This document shows, piece after piece, positions 1 to 7,527 of a stretch of DNA of 27,341 nucleotides (position 1 is its first letter; each line of letters starts with the position of its first letter). The notes below the pieces were generated by a model. That model saw nothing but the letters and a program-made list of their open reading frames with translations. It had not been told where the DNA came from and made no database searches. Made by a program: the position numbers and the translations under genes. The DNA comes from JAFGJQ01 sp964586145 (lineage in GTDB: Bacteria > Planctomycetota > Phycisphaerae > UBA1845). Where the stretch lies: the NCBI GenBank assembly GCA_964586145.1, contig CAZPHH010000068.1:1-27341 (forward strand), read 5' to 3'.

Positions 1-1
1 T

Positions 2-22
2 CCAGGGGCTGAAAGCCCCTGG
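2..22. repeat. Perfect palindrome at the window edge
   Basis: Nine-base arms CCAGGGGCT and AGCCCCTGG enclose a GAA loop. The GGCTGAAAGCC core resembles the GGCTGGAAAGCC core of the two palindromes near 26.85 kb, so it may belong to the same class of REP-like elements. It sits directly before a truncated ABC ATPase remnant. There is no T-tract, so a terminator role is unsupported. Confidence 0.6.
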
Positions 23-30
23 CAACCAGC

Positions 31-239
31 ATGCGCCCTCCGGGCGGAATCCGGCGCGCCCTGGTTCCGTCGTCGGAGCCTGTCCGGGTCGGCCCGCTGG
101 TGCGGTTCCTGGAGGACCGCGGCGCGGAAGCGTCCGAGGCCCGCAAGATCCGGCCGTCGCTGGAGGAGGTCTTCGTCCGCATCACCGGCATCGAAGCGGC
201 CGCGATGAAGCAGGAAAAGCCCAAAACGGGAGGCGGCGC
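31..239 (+). pseudogene. C-terminal remnant of an ABC transporter ATPase
   Basis: The reading frame contains LEDRGAEASEARKIRPSLEE followed by VFVRITG. This is the typical far C-terminus of ABC-2-type ATPases, where a 'PSLE-E/D-VF' motif closes the subunit. Nothing remains of the Walker A, signature or Walker B regions, and an in-frame TGA at 10-12 lies just upstream. The frame runs on to 480 without stopping where the family normally ends, in disagreement with the genuine gene that starts at 326. I read it as a decayed fragment rather than a gene. The rest of the ATPase could lie left of the window, but only if the stop at 10-12 is a disabling mutation. Confidence 0.5.
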
Positions 240-329
240 ATGGATCCCTGGATTGCGTTCCGGACTGTTCCGCCCGGGGACGCGCGGCCCTGCACGGGTG
301 AGGCGGATATCCGCGGGGGCTACAGATGA
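240..329 (+). CDS. Possible 29-aa ORF, perhaps the start of a truncated ABC permease
   Basis: An ATG follows a purine-rich GGGAGGCGGCGC, which could serve as a ribosome-binding site. The peptide begins MDPWIAFRTV and stops in an ATGA overlap with the next gene at 326. An ABC-2 permease normally follows the ATPase whose remnant lies upstream, and this N-terminus would suit such a permease cut off after about ten residues. That is inference. It could equally be a translational-coupling leader for the 326 gene, or chance. Confidence 0.25.
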   Translation: MDPWIAFRTVPPGDARPCTGEADIRGGYR

Positions 330-826
330 AATCCAACATCATATCGTTCATTCGCTTCTACTTCGTAGCGATGGCGGCCGCCATTCTTCTCGGAAACGTG
401 GATTACGAACTCGCCAAACGCACCGGACGCGGCTGGCTGTCCGTGACCATTGGCTTTGTTGCGGACGGCGGGAGCGTTGAGCGTACAGGCTTCGGCTATA
501 CGCTCACATGCAGACACAGAATCCGGCGCCAGGAAAACGAACGGACGATTTACCTGGTCGGGCCGGAACTCAAACCGTGGAACGTCTTCAACGTGTTCGG
601 CGCACGCCGCCTTCTGGATCGACATTACGGAGACGAGCTTTACTACGAGGATACCGATCAAACAGAGAAGGTCATCCGAATCTCCATCGCCGGCGACAGA
701 GTCGGACAGACGGTCTTCCTGGCCGCCATCGATCTGCTGCCCCTTGCAGCGCTTCTGGCGGCATTCGGCGTGTGGACACGAATCCGCAGGCACATTCCGG
801 CAAAGACGCCGCCGGCCGCAGAATGA
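326..826 (+). CDS. Small two-helix membrane protein, unknown function
   Basis: The product has 166 residues. A hydrophobic segment lies at about 7-23 (ISFIRFYFVAMAAAILL), followed by a soluble middle of roughly 100 residues rich in charged and aromatic residues. A second hydrophobic helix lies at about 130-148 (FLAAIDLLPLAALLAAFGVW), with a short basic, proline-containing tail. The layout suggests an inner-membrane protein with an extracytoplasmic loop. GGGGG seven bases before the ATG may be the ribosome-binding site, and the start overlaps the upstream mini-ORF as ATGA. I do not recognise the family. It is the only clear plus-strand gene in the left 20 kb. Its position after a broken ABC transporter suggests an accessory or decaying locus. 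Confidence 0.6.
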   Translation: MKSNIISFIRFYFVAMAAAILLGNVDYELAKRTGRGWLSVTIGFVADGGSVERTGFGYTLTCRHRIRRQENERTIYLVGPELKPWNVFNVFGARRLLDRHYGDELYYEDTDQTEKVIRISIAGDRVGQTVFLAAIDLLPLAALLAAFGVWTRIRRHIPAKTPPAAE

Positions 827-870
827 TCCGCATAGATGCGGGCCACGGGAAGGCCCTTGCCGCGCGTCGC

Positions 871-928
871 GAATCGAAACGGGGACGCAGCTCGTTTTTT
901 CGTGCGGTCAATTCCCGCCCCTGACCCC
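871..928. repeat. Dispersed repeat, copy 1 of 2
   Basis: It starts GAATCGAAACGGGGACGCAG and matches 2815-2872 in the same orientation, with about 8 differences in 58 bases. It lies between the 326-826 gene and the 3' end of the GNAT/nitrilase gene. Its GGGGACG and CGCCCC segments could pair as a stem. Together the two copies bracket that gene. Confidence 0.7.
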
Positions 929-964
929 GAGCTGTCGTCGAGGAACCGTGCGGCGGGAAGCCTT

Positions 965-2524
965 TCAGAACCGGGTCGGTCCCTCATCCGGATCCTGATA
1001 CTGAACGAGGTACAGGTCGGTGCGACGGTCATTCCAGGTCCGCACGGTTCCCATGATCCGGTTGCGGCGCAGGATTTCCGTGTCCACGTCGTGGATGATC
1101 AGCGTCTCGATGTTCGGCGTGCACTCCGAGGCCACCGCGTCCCGGGCAAAGGGGATGTCGGCCGGCGTGTAGATACCCGATTGTGCATAGTGAATATCCG
1201 CGTTGTCCACGAATGGCAGATTCCCCGTGCATCCGGCGATGGCCACGTACACGCCGTTCTCCACCGCCCGCGCCTGGGCGCAAAGGCGAACCCGCAGGTA
1301 ACTGTAGCGCTCGTCCGTGTTGAAGGGCACGAAGAAGATCTTGGCCCCCTTCCAGGCGGCCACCCGGCACACTTCAGGGAACTCCACGTCGTAGCAGATC
1401 AGGATGGCGATCTTGCCGCGATCGGTTTCGAAGACCTCCACCTTGTCGCCCGGATCGACGCCCCACCATCGGCGCTCGCTGGGCGTGATGTGAAGTTTGT
1501 ACTGCTTGCCGATGGTGCCGTTGCGCCGGAACAGGTAGGCGATGTTGTACAGCCGTTCGTCTTCCACCGTGAACTGCGAGCCGCCGATGATGTTCACGTT
1601 GTACTGCACCGCCATCTCGGTGAACAGATCGAGGTACTGCGGAGTATACTCCGCCACCTTGCGGGCGGCCTGTCCGGGGCGCCGGGCGTCGATGAGGGAA
1701 AGCAGTTGCGTGGTGATCAGCTCGGGGAATACCACGAAGTCAGACCGGTAATCGGAAGCCACGTCGACAAAGTACGCGCACTGCCGGGCAAACTCGTCAA
1801 AGGAATCGACCGACCGCATCAGGTACTGAACGCAGCAGATCCGCACCAACGACACCGCCTTGAAGCGTCGGGCGCTGCCCGGCACGTGATCCAGGTTCGT
1901 CCACTCCAGGAAGGTCGCGTAGCCACGTGACTCGGTGTCGGTGGGCAGGTAGTCGGGGATGAGCCGCCGCAGGACGAAGCCGTTCGAGAGCTGCACAGTG
2001 AGTACTGGGTCCGACAGATCCTTGCGCATCACGCGTTCCACGTACTCCCGCGGCGACATGCGGTCCGCGTGCCGCCCATAGCCGGGGATCCGCCCCGCAA
2101 TGATGATGCGGGACAGATTGCGCTGGCGGGCCAGCTCCTTGCGGGCTTCGTACAGGCGTCGCGCGAGCTTCATGCCGCGATAGGCCGGGTCGACCATGAT
2201 CTCGATGCCGTACAGCGTGTCGCCGTCGGGATCGTGATTGCGGATGTAGCCGCCGTCGGCGATCTCCCGCCAGTTGTGCCATTGGTCATAATTGTCGAAA
2301 TCGACGATCAGGCTGCCGGACGACGCCACCAGATCGCCGTCATACTCGACGCAGATCTGGCCCTCCGGAAAGATGGAAAGCTGGCTTTCGATCTGCTCGC
2401 GCTTCCAGCCGGGCATGCCCGGAAAGCACCTCTGCTGCAGATCCGCCAGATCGTCGAAATCCTCCATGCGCAGGGGCCGGAGCGTGAGGTGCGCTTCAAA
2501 GTCCTTCAGGTCCAGGGTGATCAT
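965..2524 (-). CDS. GNAT acetyltransferase / carbon-nitrogen hydrolase fusion
   Basis: The product has 519 residues. Residues ~12-205 form a GNAT-like domain with a VDPAYRGMKLARRLYEA acetyl-CoA-loop region at 111-127. Residues ~224-510 form a nitrilase-superfamily domain. Its catalytic triad is visible as Glu268 (FPEL), Lys343 (YKLH) and Cys377 (ILICYDVEFPE), so amidase chemistry is likely intact. The same fusion is known from proteins such as Bacillus YhcX (about 513 aa), whose substrate is not firmly established to my knowledge. I chose the ATG at 2524 because GAGGA stands just upstream and the domain begins there. The longer open frame reaching 2788 is low-complexity Arg/Ala/Gly sequence. 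A putative extended -10 promoter lies 55-83 bases upstream. The gene is flanked on both sides by copies of a 58-bp repeat. Likely cytoplasmic. Confidence 0.93.
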   Translation of the reverse strand: MITLDLKDFEAHLTLRPLRMEDFDDLADLQQRCFPGMPGWKREQIESQLSIFPEGQICVEYDGDLVASSGSLIVDFDNYDQWHNWREIADGGYIRNHDPDGDTLYGIEIMVDPAYRGMKLARRLYEARKELARQRNLSRIIIAGRIPGYGRHADRMSPREYVERVMRKDLSDPVLTVQLSNGFVLRRLIPDYLPTDTESRGYATFLEWTNLDHVPGSARRFKAVSLVRICCVQYLMRSVDSFDEFARQCAYFVDVASDYRSDFVVFPELITTQLLSLIDARRPGQAARKVAEYTPQYLDLFTEMAVQYNVNIIGGSQFTVEDERLYNIAYLFRRNGTIGKQYKLHITPSERRWWGVDPGDKVEVFETDRGKIAILICYDVEFPEVCRVAAWKGAKIFFVPFNTDERYSYLRVRLCAQARAVENGVYVAIAGCTGNLPFVDNADIHYAQSGIYTPADIPFARDAVASECTPNIETLIIHDVDTEILRRNRIMGTVRTWNDRRTDLYLVQYQDPDEGPTRF

Positions 2525-2578
2525 GGTTTCCTCGCGGGCTGTCCGAGCCGGGGGTCCCGTGCCGGCACGCGTCCGGCA

Positions 2579-2607
2579 TATGTAGCATACCCGGGCGGCG
2601 AATCCAA
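2579..2607 (-). promoter_or_regulatory. Candidate sigma70-type promoter for the GNAT/nitrilase gene
   Basis: Read on the minus strand, TTGGAT is followed after 17 bases by TACATA. The bases TGC directly before TACATA make an extended -10. The predicted transcript would have a leader of about 45-50 nt before the ATG at 2524. The -35 matches consensus only in its first three positions. Confidence 0.4.
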
Positions 2608-2814
2608 GGTCCCCATGCAGCCCTGCACGAAATCTGCAGTGCGCGGCGCCTGCTCGAATCGGGCGCTTACTCCGTCCGACACCATACACGGCGCGACGTC
2701 CCGGGGGGTCCCGGCACCCCCAGGCAGGGGCCTGGCTGCAACTCGCGGAACGAGCAGAACTTCGAGGAGGGGCGCTCCCCTGGCTCATGGCGTGGAGACA
2801 ACGTCCGCAGGCAC

Positions 2815-2872
2815 GAATCGAAGCGGGGACGCAGCTCGTTTCTCCGCGCGGTCAATCCACGTCCCTCACCCC
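2815..2872. repeat. Dispersed repeat, copy 2 of 2
   Basis: It starts GAATCGAAGCGGGGACGCAG and is in direct orientation with copy 1 at 871-928. Here GGGACG at the left pairs perfectly with CGTCCC at the right, enclosing about 33 bases. The spacing of ~1.94 kb between copies contains exactly the GNAT/nitrilase gene and its promoter. Confidence 0.7.
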
Positions 2873-2933
2873 CCGACGGGTTCTTCCGACGGAACACCCC
2901 CGCGTACCGTCGGCCCGCGCCGCCCGGGGAGGC

Positions 2934-3866
2934 TCAACGGTGGACATCCAACAGGTCGAACACGTCGCGGGCGATTCCATCGGGTGTGGCTGCCGCGGAC
3001 GCGAAGTCGAGGCGAAGCACCCGCACATCCGGGCCACGCGGACGCCAGACGCACGGGTCCGTCGGCCCGAACAGAGCGACGACGGGCACGCCACAGGCGG
3101 CGGCGAGGTGCGTCATGCCGGCGTCGTTGCCGATGAACGCCGCGGCGGATCGGACAAGCTCGGCCGCGCGGCCCAGCGACCGCTCATACGTCACGGGGGC
3201 CGTCAGCGCCAACCGCTGAACGAATGCAGACCCCTGCTGCTCCTCCTCCACCGGGCCGATCATCCAGCCGACGGTACGGCCTGCATCCCGCAGGCGGCGC
3301 ACCACCGCCTCCAGCACGGGAAGCGGACAGCACTTGTCCCGGCCGCCGCTGCCGGGATGCACGAGGACCGGCTCGGCGGCAGCAGCCGGCTCGACCCTGT
3401 GGAACAAGGCATCATCCGTCACGCGCGCATCCAGCCCGACCCCAGCCAGCACGTCCGACCATTGCTGCGTGACGTGCCGGCCTGCCGCAAGCGTCTCCGG
3501 CGTCAGGCGGGGGTCAATCGCCACGACCCTCCCGCGGCACCGGTCGCGAAGCGCACCGGCCGCCGCGGACGCCGGCCCGCCGAGAAAGCTGATCACGAGA
3601 TCCGCGCCCGCCAGCCGCTCGGCCAGCGGCGCCGACAAGTCGGCCCGGCCTGCGTACAGCATGTGCAGCCCGACATCCTCCGGATCGATGGTCGCATCGA
3701 GCACGCCGTGCCCCACCGCCCACCGAGCGAGCGGACAGCGAACGATGCCCTCCACCCTGGCCTCAGGCGCCAAGCGGCGCACGGCCGCCACCACGTGCAA
3801 TGCCAGGATGAAGTCGCCAACGGCGCCGCCATGGAGAAACAGCATGTTGCGGAATGGAGGAATCAT
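2934..3866 (-). CDS. Glycosyltransferase family 9 (heptosyltransferase-like)
   Basis: The product has 310 residues, slightly short for ADP-heptose:LPS heptosyltransferases (about 320-350). The N-terminal LHGGAVGDFILALHVV (11-26) matches the family's glycine/aspartate loop that follows the first strand. In the C-terminal half, HPGSGGRDKC (170-179) and GNDAGMTHLAAACGVP (246-261), followed by ALFGPTDPCVWRPRG, are the hallmark nucleotide-sugar-binding motifs of GT9. It presumably transfers a heptose or related sugar to a cell-surface glycan or LPS core at the cytoplasmic face of the inner membrane; the acceptor cannot be read from sequence. It begins 17 bases after the mnmA stop, so the two are probably co-transcribed. 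The ATG at 3866 is preferred. An internal ATG at 3845 has no better ribosome-binding site. Confidence 0.88.
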   Translation of the reverse strand: MIPPFRNMLFLHGGAVGDFILALHVVAAVRRLAPEARVEGIVRCPLARWAVGHGVLDATIDPEDVGLHMLYAGRADLSAPLAERLAGADLVISFLGGPASAAAGALRDRCRGRVVAIDPRLTPETLAAGRHVTQQWSDVLAGVGLDARVTDDALFHRVEPAAAAEPVLVHPGSGGRDKCCPLPVLEAVVRRLRDAGRTVGWMIGPVEEEQQGSAFVQRLALTAPVTYERSLGRAAELVRSAAAFIGNDAGMTHLAAACGVPVVALFGPTDPCVWRPRGPDVRVLRLDFASAAATPDGIARDVFDLLDVHR

Positions 3867-3882
3867 CGACCCAGGCCCCCGC

Positions 3883-4998
3883 TCAGTCGTCGGGGGAATC
3901 ACCCGCCCGCGTGATCCAACCGCCGCCCAGAACCACGTCCGCGTCGTAGAACACGACGGCTTGGCCGGGTGTGACGGCCCGCTGCGGCTCGTCAAACGTG
4001 ACGCGCACGGCCCCATCCACCAGCCGTTCCACCGTGGCCGGCGTTGCCGTGTGCAGGTAACGAATCTTCACGTCGGCCCGGAAGGAGTCCGGCACGTCCG
4101 CCAGGGTATTGACGCGATCCGCGACCAGCGTGCGGCTGAGCAGGCGATCGGCATCGCCCACGGTCACCTCGTGCGTGTTTACGTCCACGCGCGTGACGTA
4201 GATCGGCTTGCCGGCCGCGATGCCCAGGCCACGCCGCTGCCCGATTGTGAAGTTCGGCACGCCCTCGTGCCGGCCGAGCACCCGGCCCTCGGCGTCCACG
4301 ACGTTGCCGGGGACGAACGCCTCCGGATGTCGCTGGCGCACCAGTCGCGCGTAGTCGTCGTCCGGTACAAAACAGATTTCGACGGAGTCCGGCTTGTCGG
4401 ACACTGGCAGGCCCAGTCGTTGTGCCTCGGCCCGCACCTGCGGCTTGGTCAGTTCGCCCACGGGGAACCGCACGCGACCGAGGTCGCTGCGATTGAGCCC
4501 GAAAAGGGCGTATGACTGGTCCTTCGCCGCATCCCGCGCGCGGCAGAGCACGGGCCTGCCCCCGCGCGTTCCGATTCGCGCGTAGTGGCCGGTGGCCACG
4601 GAGCGGGCGCCCACCGCATCCGCATATTCCAGCAGCTTCCCGAACTTCAAGCGGCTGTTGCAGACGATGCAGGGATTCGGCGTGCGGCCGGCGGCGTACT
4701 CCGCGGCGAAGTAGTCGATGATCGCGTCAAATTCCTCCCGGAAGTTCAGGGCGTAGAAAGGAATGCCCAGCATGCCGGCCACGAACCGGGCGTCGGCCGC
4801 GTCCGCCGCGCTGCAGCACCCCTGATGCGGCCGGACGGTCGCGTCACGCAAGGCCCCGTCCGCCGGCGCCGGCATCTCCACGCCGGATCGCATGAAGAGC
4901 CCGACCACGTCGTAGCCCTGCTCGTGCAGCAGGCCGGCCGCCACGCTGGAGTCCACGCCTCCGCTCATGGCGACGACCACTTTCTCCCGCGATGCCAT
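3883..4998 (-). CDS. mnmA: tRNA-uridine 2-sulfurtransferase MnmA (TrmU)
   Basis: The 371-residue product has normal family length. The PP-loop SGGVDSS (12-18) binds ATP for adenylation of U34. The two catalytic cysteines are Cys110 (TPNPCIVCN) and Cys209 (SVEICFV), at the spacing expected for MnmA. ATGHYARI and KDQSYALFGL are further family signatures, as is NFTIGQRRGLGI in the central domain. It installs the 2-thio group on wobble uridine of Lys, Glu and Gln tRNAs in the cytoplasm. The start has GAGGAG close upstream, and a TTGATC-17-TACAAT promoter lies about 55-85 bases ahead. The extra cysteine pair Cys61-Cys62 lies in an N-terminal insertion between the PP-loop and NFREEF. A GT9 gene follows immediately. 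Confidence 0.97.
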   Translation of the reverse strand: MASREKVVVAMSGGVDSSVAAGLLHEQGYDVVGLFMRSGVEMPAPADGALRDATVRPHQGCCSAADAADARFVAGMLGIPFYALNFREEFDAIIDYFAAEYAAGRTPNPCIVCNSRLKFGKLLEYADAVGARSVATGHYARIGTRGGRPVLCRARDAAKDQSYALFGLNRSDLGRVRFPVGELTKPQVRAEAQRLGLPVSDKPDSVEICFVPDDDYARLVRQRHPEAFVPGNVVDAEGRVLGRHEGVPNFTIGQRRGLGIAAGKPIYVTRVDVNTHEVTVGDADRLLSRTLVADRVNTLADVPDSFRADVKIRYLHTATPATVERLVDGAVRVTFDEPQRAVTPGQAVVFYDADVVLGGGWITRAGDSPDD

Positions 4999-5053
4999 GC
5001 CGTCTCCTCACCGCCGGAAGGCCGGGAAGCCCCCCGTCCGTCCGGAGCACGGA

Positions 5054-5082
5054 ATTGTAGAGAGGCGGCGGCAGGGGATCAA
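5054..5082 (-). promoter_or_regulatory. Sigma70-type promoter for mnmA
   Basis: On the minus strand, TTGATC and TACAAT are separated by exactly 17 bases. TACAAT differs from TATAAT at one position. Predicted initiation near 5047 gives a leader of about 50 nt to the ATG at 4998. It sits in the gap after the stop of the upstream gene at 5098. Confidence 0.65.
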
Positions 5083-5097
5083 AACGGAGCAGGACGC

Positions 5098-6114
5098 TCA
5101 GCGGCCGGGCGTCTCGGGTTGCGGTGCGGACGGCTGGGGCTCCGGGCGTCGTTCCTCGGCGTTGCGAATCTGGCCGGGGGTGGGGATGGGATCCAGGCGC
5201 CGCTGGAGTTCGCGGAACATCTCGTCGATCGGGCCGTAGAGTTCGTGGATTCCGCGTTCGATCTCGTCGGGGTCCGCCGGGAGCTCGCCGGCAATCATTC
5301 GTTCCAGCCGGTCGAGCTCGACGCGGCGGCGATCGTGATGGGCCGTCGCCCGCTCCTGCATCTCCCGAAGAATGGACAGCGCCGCGCCCCGCTGGGCGGC
5401 ATCGAGGTCGTAGTAGTCACAGAACTCCTCGACAAACCGGGCCCACGCCTGCAGCTCTTCGGTCAACTCCGCCTGGGCCGCCGGTCGGGAGGCAGGCACG
5501 GCGTCGCGCACCGCCGGGTCCGCCGGGTCCCTCGGCTGAGGCGGGGGGGGCGGAGGCTGCCGCTCCGTCCCAGGCCAGGTGCTCGGGTCAAACTCGCCGC
5601 GTTTCCACTGGGAAAGGGTGGCTCGCCAGTTCTCGACGCGACGCCACGTGCGGCGGCGGTCCTCGTCAAACCGGACGCGCTGCTCCTCCGTCAGAATCGC
5701 CCGCAATTCGCGATCCCCCGCGCTGAGTTCCTGCTCGATGCGCTCCCACAGCGGCAGGGCCCGCGAGGCCCACCGCGCCACCCGCCGCGAATCGGGCGGC
5801 GTCGACGACGATCGAGCGTCGATCATCTCATTCAGCAGGGGCTTGAGTTCCTGCTCGTTCTCCCGCATGAACTTCGGCCAGCGCTTCAGCAGAATGGCCT
5901 CGAACTGCTGCTGCTGCGATTCCGTCAGTCCCAGGGCCTCGCCCTTGATCCGTGCGGCCTGCTGAAGCTGCCGCTCGATCATGGCTTCGCTCGGCCAAAA
6001 GGGGTCTGAGGCGACCGGTGCCGAGCGACTCTCGCGGGGGGGGGCGGAAGCGGACGGCTCGTCGGCGGCAACAGGAACGGCCAGCACAAACAGAATGGCG
6101 AGTCGGCGGGTCAT
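5098..6114 (-). CDS. Secreted helical protein with LTxxQ-like motifs
   Basis: The product has 338 residues from the ATG at 6114. A signal peptide is clear: MTRR, a hydrophobic core LAILFVLAVPV, and an A-A-D site near residue 18. The mature part is charged and helical. LTESQQQQF (63-71) and LTEEQRVRF (141-149) resemble the LTxxQ motifs of periplasmic Spy/CpxP-like proteins, though overall similarity cannot be judged here. A proline-rich linker (~185-200) separates the N-terminal region from a second helical region (~215-315), followed by a Pro/Glu-rich tail. GGGAG nine bases before the ATG supports this start over the upstream one at 6171. Role unknown, possibly envelope stress or chaperone-like. 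It follows the OmpA-type lipoprotein gene, from which a terminator separates it. Confidence 0.75.
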   Translation of the reverse strand: MTRRLAILFVLAVPVAADEPSASAPPRESRSAPVASDPFWPSEAMIERQLQQAARIKGEALGLTESQQQQFEAILLKRWPKFMRENEQELKPLLNEMIDARSSSTPPDSRRVARWASRALPLWERIEQELSAGDRELRAILTEEQRVRFDEDRRRTWRRVENWRATLSQWKRGEFDPSTWPGTERQPPPPPPQPRDPADPAVRDAVPASRPAAQAELTEELQAWARFVEEFCDYYDLDAAQRGAALSILREMQERATAHHDRRRVELDRLERMIAGELPADPDEIERGIHELYGPIDEMFRELQRRLDPIPTPGQIRNAEERRPEPQPSAPQPETPGR

Positions 6115-6255
6115 GGATGCTACTCCCGCGGGGCGAGCCAAGAGCAGAACCAGTGTACGCGATTCGCGCATGGACGAAAGACCCTCTTACAAGATTCGAC
6201 GGGACGCCGAGTCGGGCAGAACGCGAGTATGCCGCAACCTCTGCCCGCGGGCATG

Positions 6256-6305
6256 AAAAAAGGGCGGTGCAGCGAAGGGGAACCGGTCCCCGACGCTGCC
6301 CCGCC
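6256..6305 (-). terminator. Intrinsic terminator downstream of the OmpA-type lipoprotein gene
   Basis: On the minus strand, GGCGGGGCAGCG pairs with CGCTGCACCGCC (one mismatch). An inner GGGG/CCCC stem lies within the loop, and six T follow directly (AAAAAA at 6256-6261 on plus). It lies about 40 bases past the stop at 6345, so it should end that transcription unit before the 5098-6114 gene. Confidence 0.8.
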
Positions 6306-6344
6306 TTGTTCGTCAAACCGCAGGCGTTCCGGCCGCGATGGACG

Positions 6345-7007
6345 CTACCGGGACGCTTTCTTCACGCTGGGATCCAGCACGTAGATCTCCACCCGGCGGT
6401 TCTGCTGGCGCCCTTCCTTGGACTCGTTCGACGCAATCGGCTGGTACTCGCCGCATCCGGCCGCCACCAGCTTGCCGCCCGTAATGCCGGAATCCTTCAA
6501 CTGCCGGACCACGGTCAACGCTCGCTGCGTGCTCAGCTCAAAGTTGTCTTTCCACTTCGACTTCTTGATGGGCTCGGTATCCGTGTGCCCGTAGACGATG
6601 ACTTCCTTCTCCGGATAGGTCGACTGGATGGTCGCTACCACCTCGTCGATCTTGGGCACCGCCTCCTTCCGGAGAATGGCCATGCCGGAGTTGAAGAGGA
6701 ACTCGGCGTCCAGGGCGATCATGGCCCCGCCGGGAACGGCCGTCCAGCCTTCGGGCACATCGGGAATCGCCGCAAGCTCGCCGCGCAACGCGTCGTTCTC
6801 GGCCCGGGCGGCCAGATACTGGTCGTGCCAGCGGTCGCGATCATTCCGCATCTGGGCCATCTGGTCGTGGCAGTTGTCCAGGTCCCCCTGGGCCTGCTGA
6901 TAGTTCTGCCTCAGCATGGCCATCTCCTCGTTCTCGCCGCAACCCACCGTCATCACGACCATGCCGATGACGGCTGCCAGCATCATTCCACGCACAAACT
7001 TCACCAT
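6345..7007 (-). CDS. OmpA-family peptidoglycan-associated lipoprotein
   Basis: The product has 220 residues. The lipoprotein signal peptide ends in MTVGC with Cys23 as the predicted lipidated residue. Residues ~28-78 are a helical, Gln/Arg-rich probable coiled coil (MAMLRQNYQQAQGDL...). The C-terminal OmpA/MotB domain (~95-212) shows VIVYGHTDTEPI (136-147), the S-x-x-RA segment at 159-163 and NRRVEIYV (203-210), including the Asp and Arg that bind peptidoglycan diaminopimelate in this family. It presumably tethers outer membrane and cell wall. AAGGAGG seven bases before the ATG at 7007 fixes the start. It lies 129 bases after the LapA-like gene, and a strong terminator follows. Whether it is Pal, part of a Tol system, is unclear, as no tol genes are visible. 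Confidence 0.9.
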   Translation of the reverse strand: MVKFVRGMMLAAVIGMVVMTVGCGENEEMAMLRQNYQQAQGDLDNCHDQMAQMRNDRDRWHDQYLAARAENDALRGELAAIPDVPEGWTAVPGGAMIALDAEFLFNSGMAILRKEAVPKIDEVVATIQSTYPEKEVIVYGHTDTEPIKKSKWKDNFELSTQRALTVVRQLKDSGITGGKLVAAGCGEYQPIASNESKEGRQQNRRVEIYVLDPSVKKASR

Positions 7008-7136
7008 TACTCTGCCTCCTTGCTTCGCGAGGACGCGTTCGCCCGTTCCTCCCGAAGACCAAAAACGCCGCGTACTGCCCATGCCGTTTCGGCTACACGT
7101 ACCTGATTCGCCTCCGGACCGTCCCACGAGGCCCGG

Positions 7137-7496
7137 CTAGGGTTCCTCCCGCAACATCTCCGCTCGCTTCGCGTCGATCCGCCGTTCCTGCTCGGCCAAT
7201 TCCGCCTCTCGGCGACGCTGCTCTTCCTCCGAAGCCCGCCGGGCCGACTCCCGGCCCATCTCCCGCAGCTCCTTCCACAGGGAGAACACCGTCAACGCAA
7301 CCCAATACGTGATGATGGCCCCCGCCGCGGTGCATAGGAGCAGCCACAGGACGTTGACGTTCTCATACGTTCCAAAAAACCAGAACGTTACGCGGTGGTT
7401 GCGATTATACAGGATAATCAGGACGACCGCGACGGCAACCGCGACCACCAGCACCAGTTTCACATACGTTCGCAGCCGTTTCAGCATAAGTTTCAT
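7137..7496 (-). CDS. LapA-like (DUF1049-type) small membrane protein
   Basis: The product has 119 residues. A transmembrane helix lies at ~12-29 and a second at ~48-71. Between them, VTFWFFGTYENVNVLWLLL fits the LapA/DUF1049 pattern, in which a short VxFxF strand precedes the second helix. The C-terminal ~45 residues are a highly charged Glu/Arg coiled coil on the cytoplasmic side. E. coli LapA is linked to LPS assembly, but many homologs have no known role. GGGAGAG precedes the ATG at 7496. The gene starts 31 bases after the prepilin peptidase stop, so the two are probably one operon. Confidence 0.7.
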   Translation of the reverse strand: MKLMLKRLRTYVKLVLVVAVAVAVVLIILYNRNHRVTFWFFGTYENVNVLWLLLCTAAGAIITYWVALTVFSLWKELREMGRESARRASEEEQRRREAELAEQERRIDAKRAEMLREEP

Positions 7497-7527
7497 CGGA
7501 AGCTCTCCCGACGCCGGCCCAGGAATT

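Larger units (their letters stand above)
2525..2933. other. Intergenic region between the GNAT/nitrilase and glycosyltransferase genes
   Basis: These 409 bases hold the candidate promoter at 2579-2607 and repeat copy 2 at 2815-2872. A GC-rich imperfect palindrome lies around 2719-2737 (CCAGGCAGGGGCCTGG). I see no coding sequence; open frames here read as low-complexity Arg/Ala/Pro. Confidence 0.6.

Noticed and set aside
836..3914. Plus-strand frames opposite the GNAT/nitrilase and GT9 genes
   Set aside because: Shadow frames; the minus-strand genes carry the catalytic motifs of known families.
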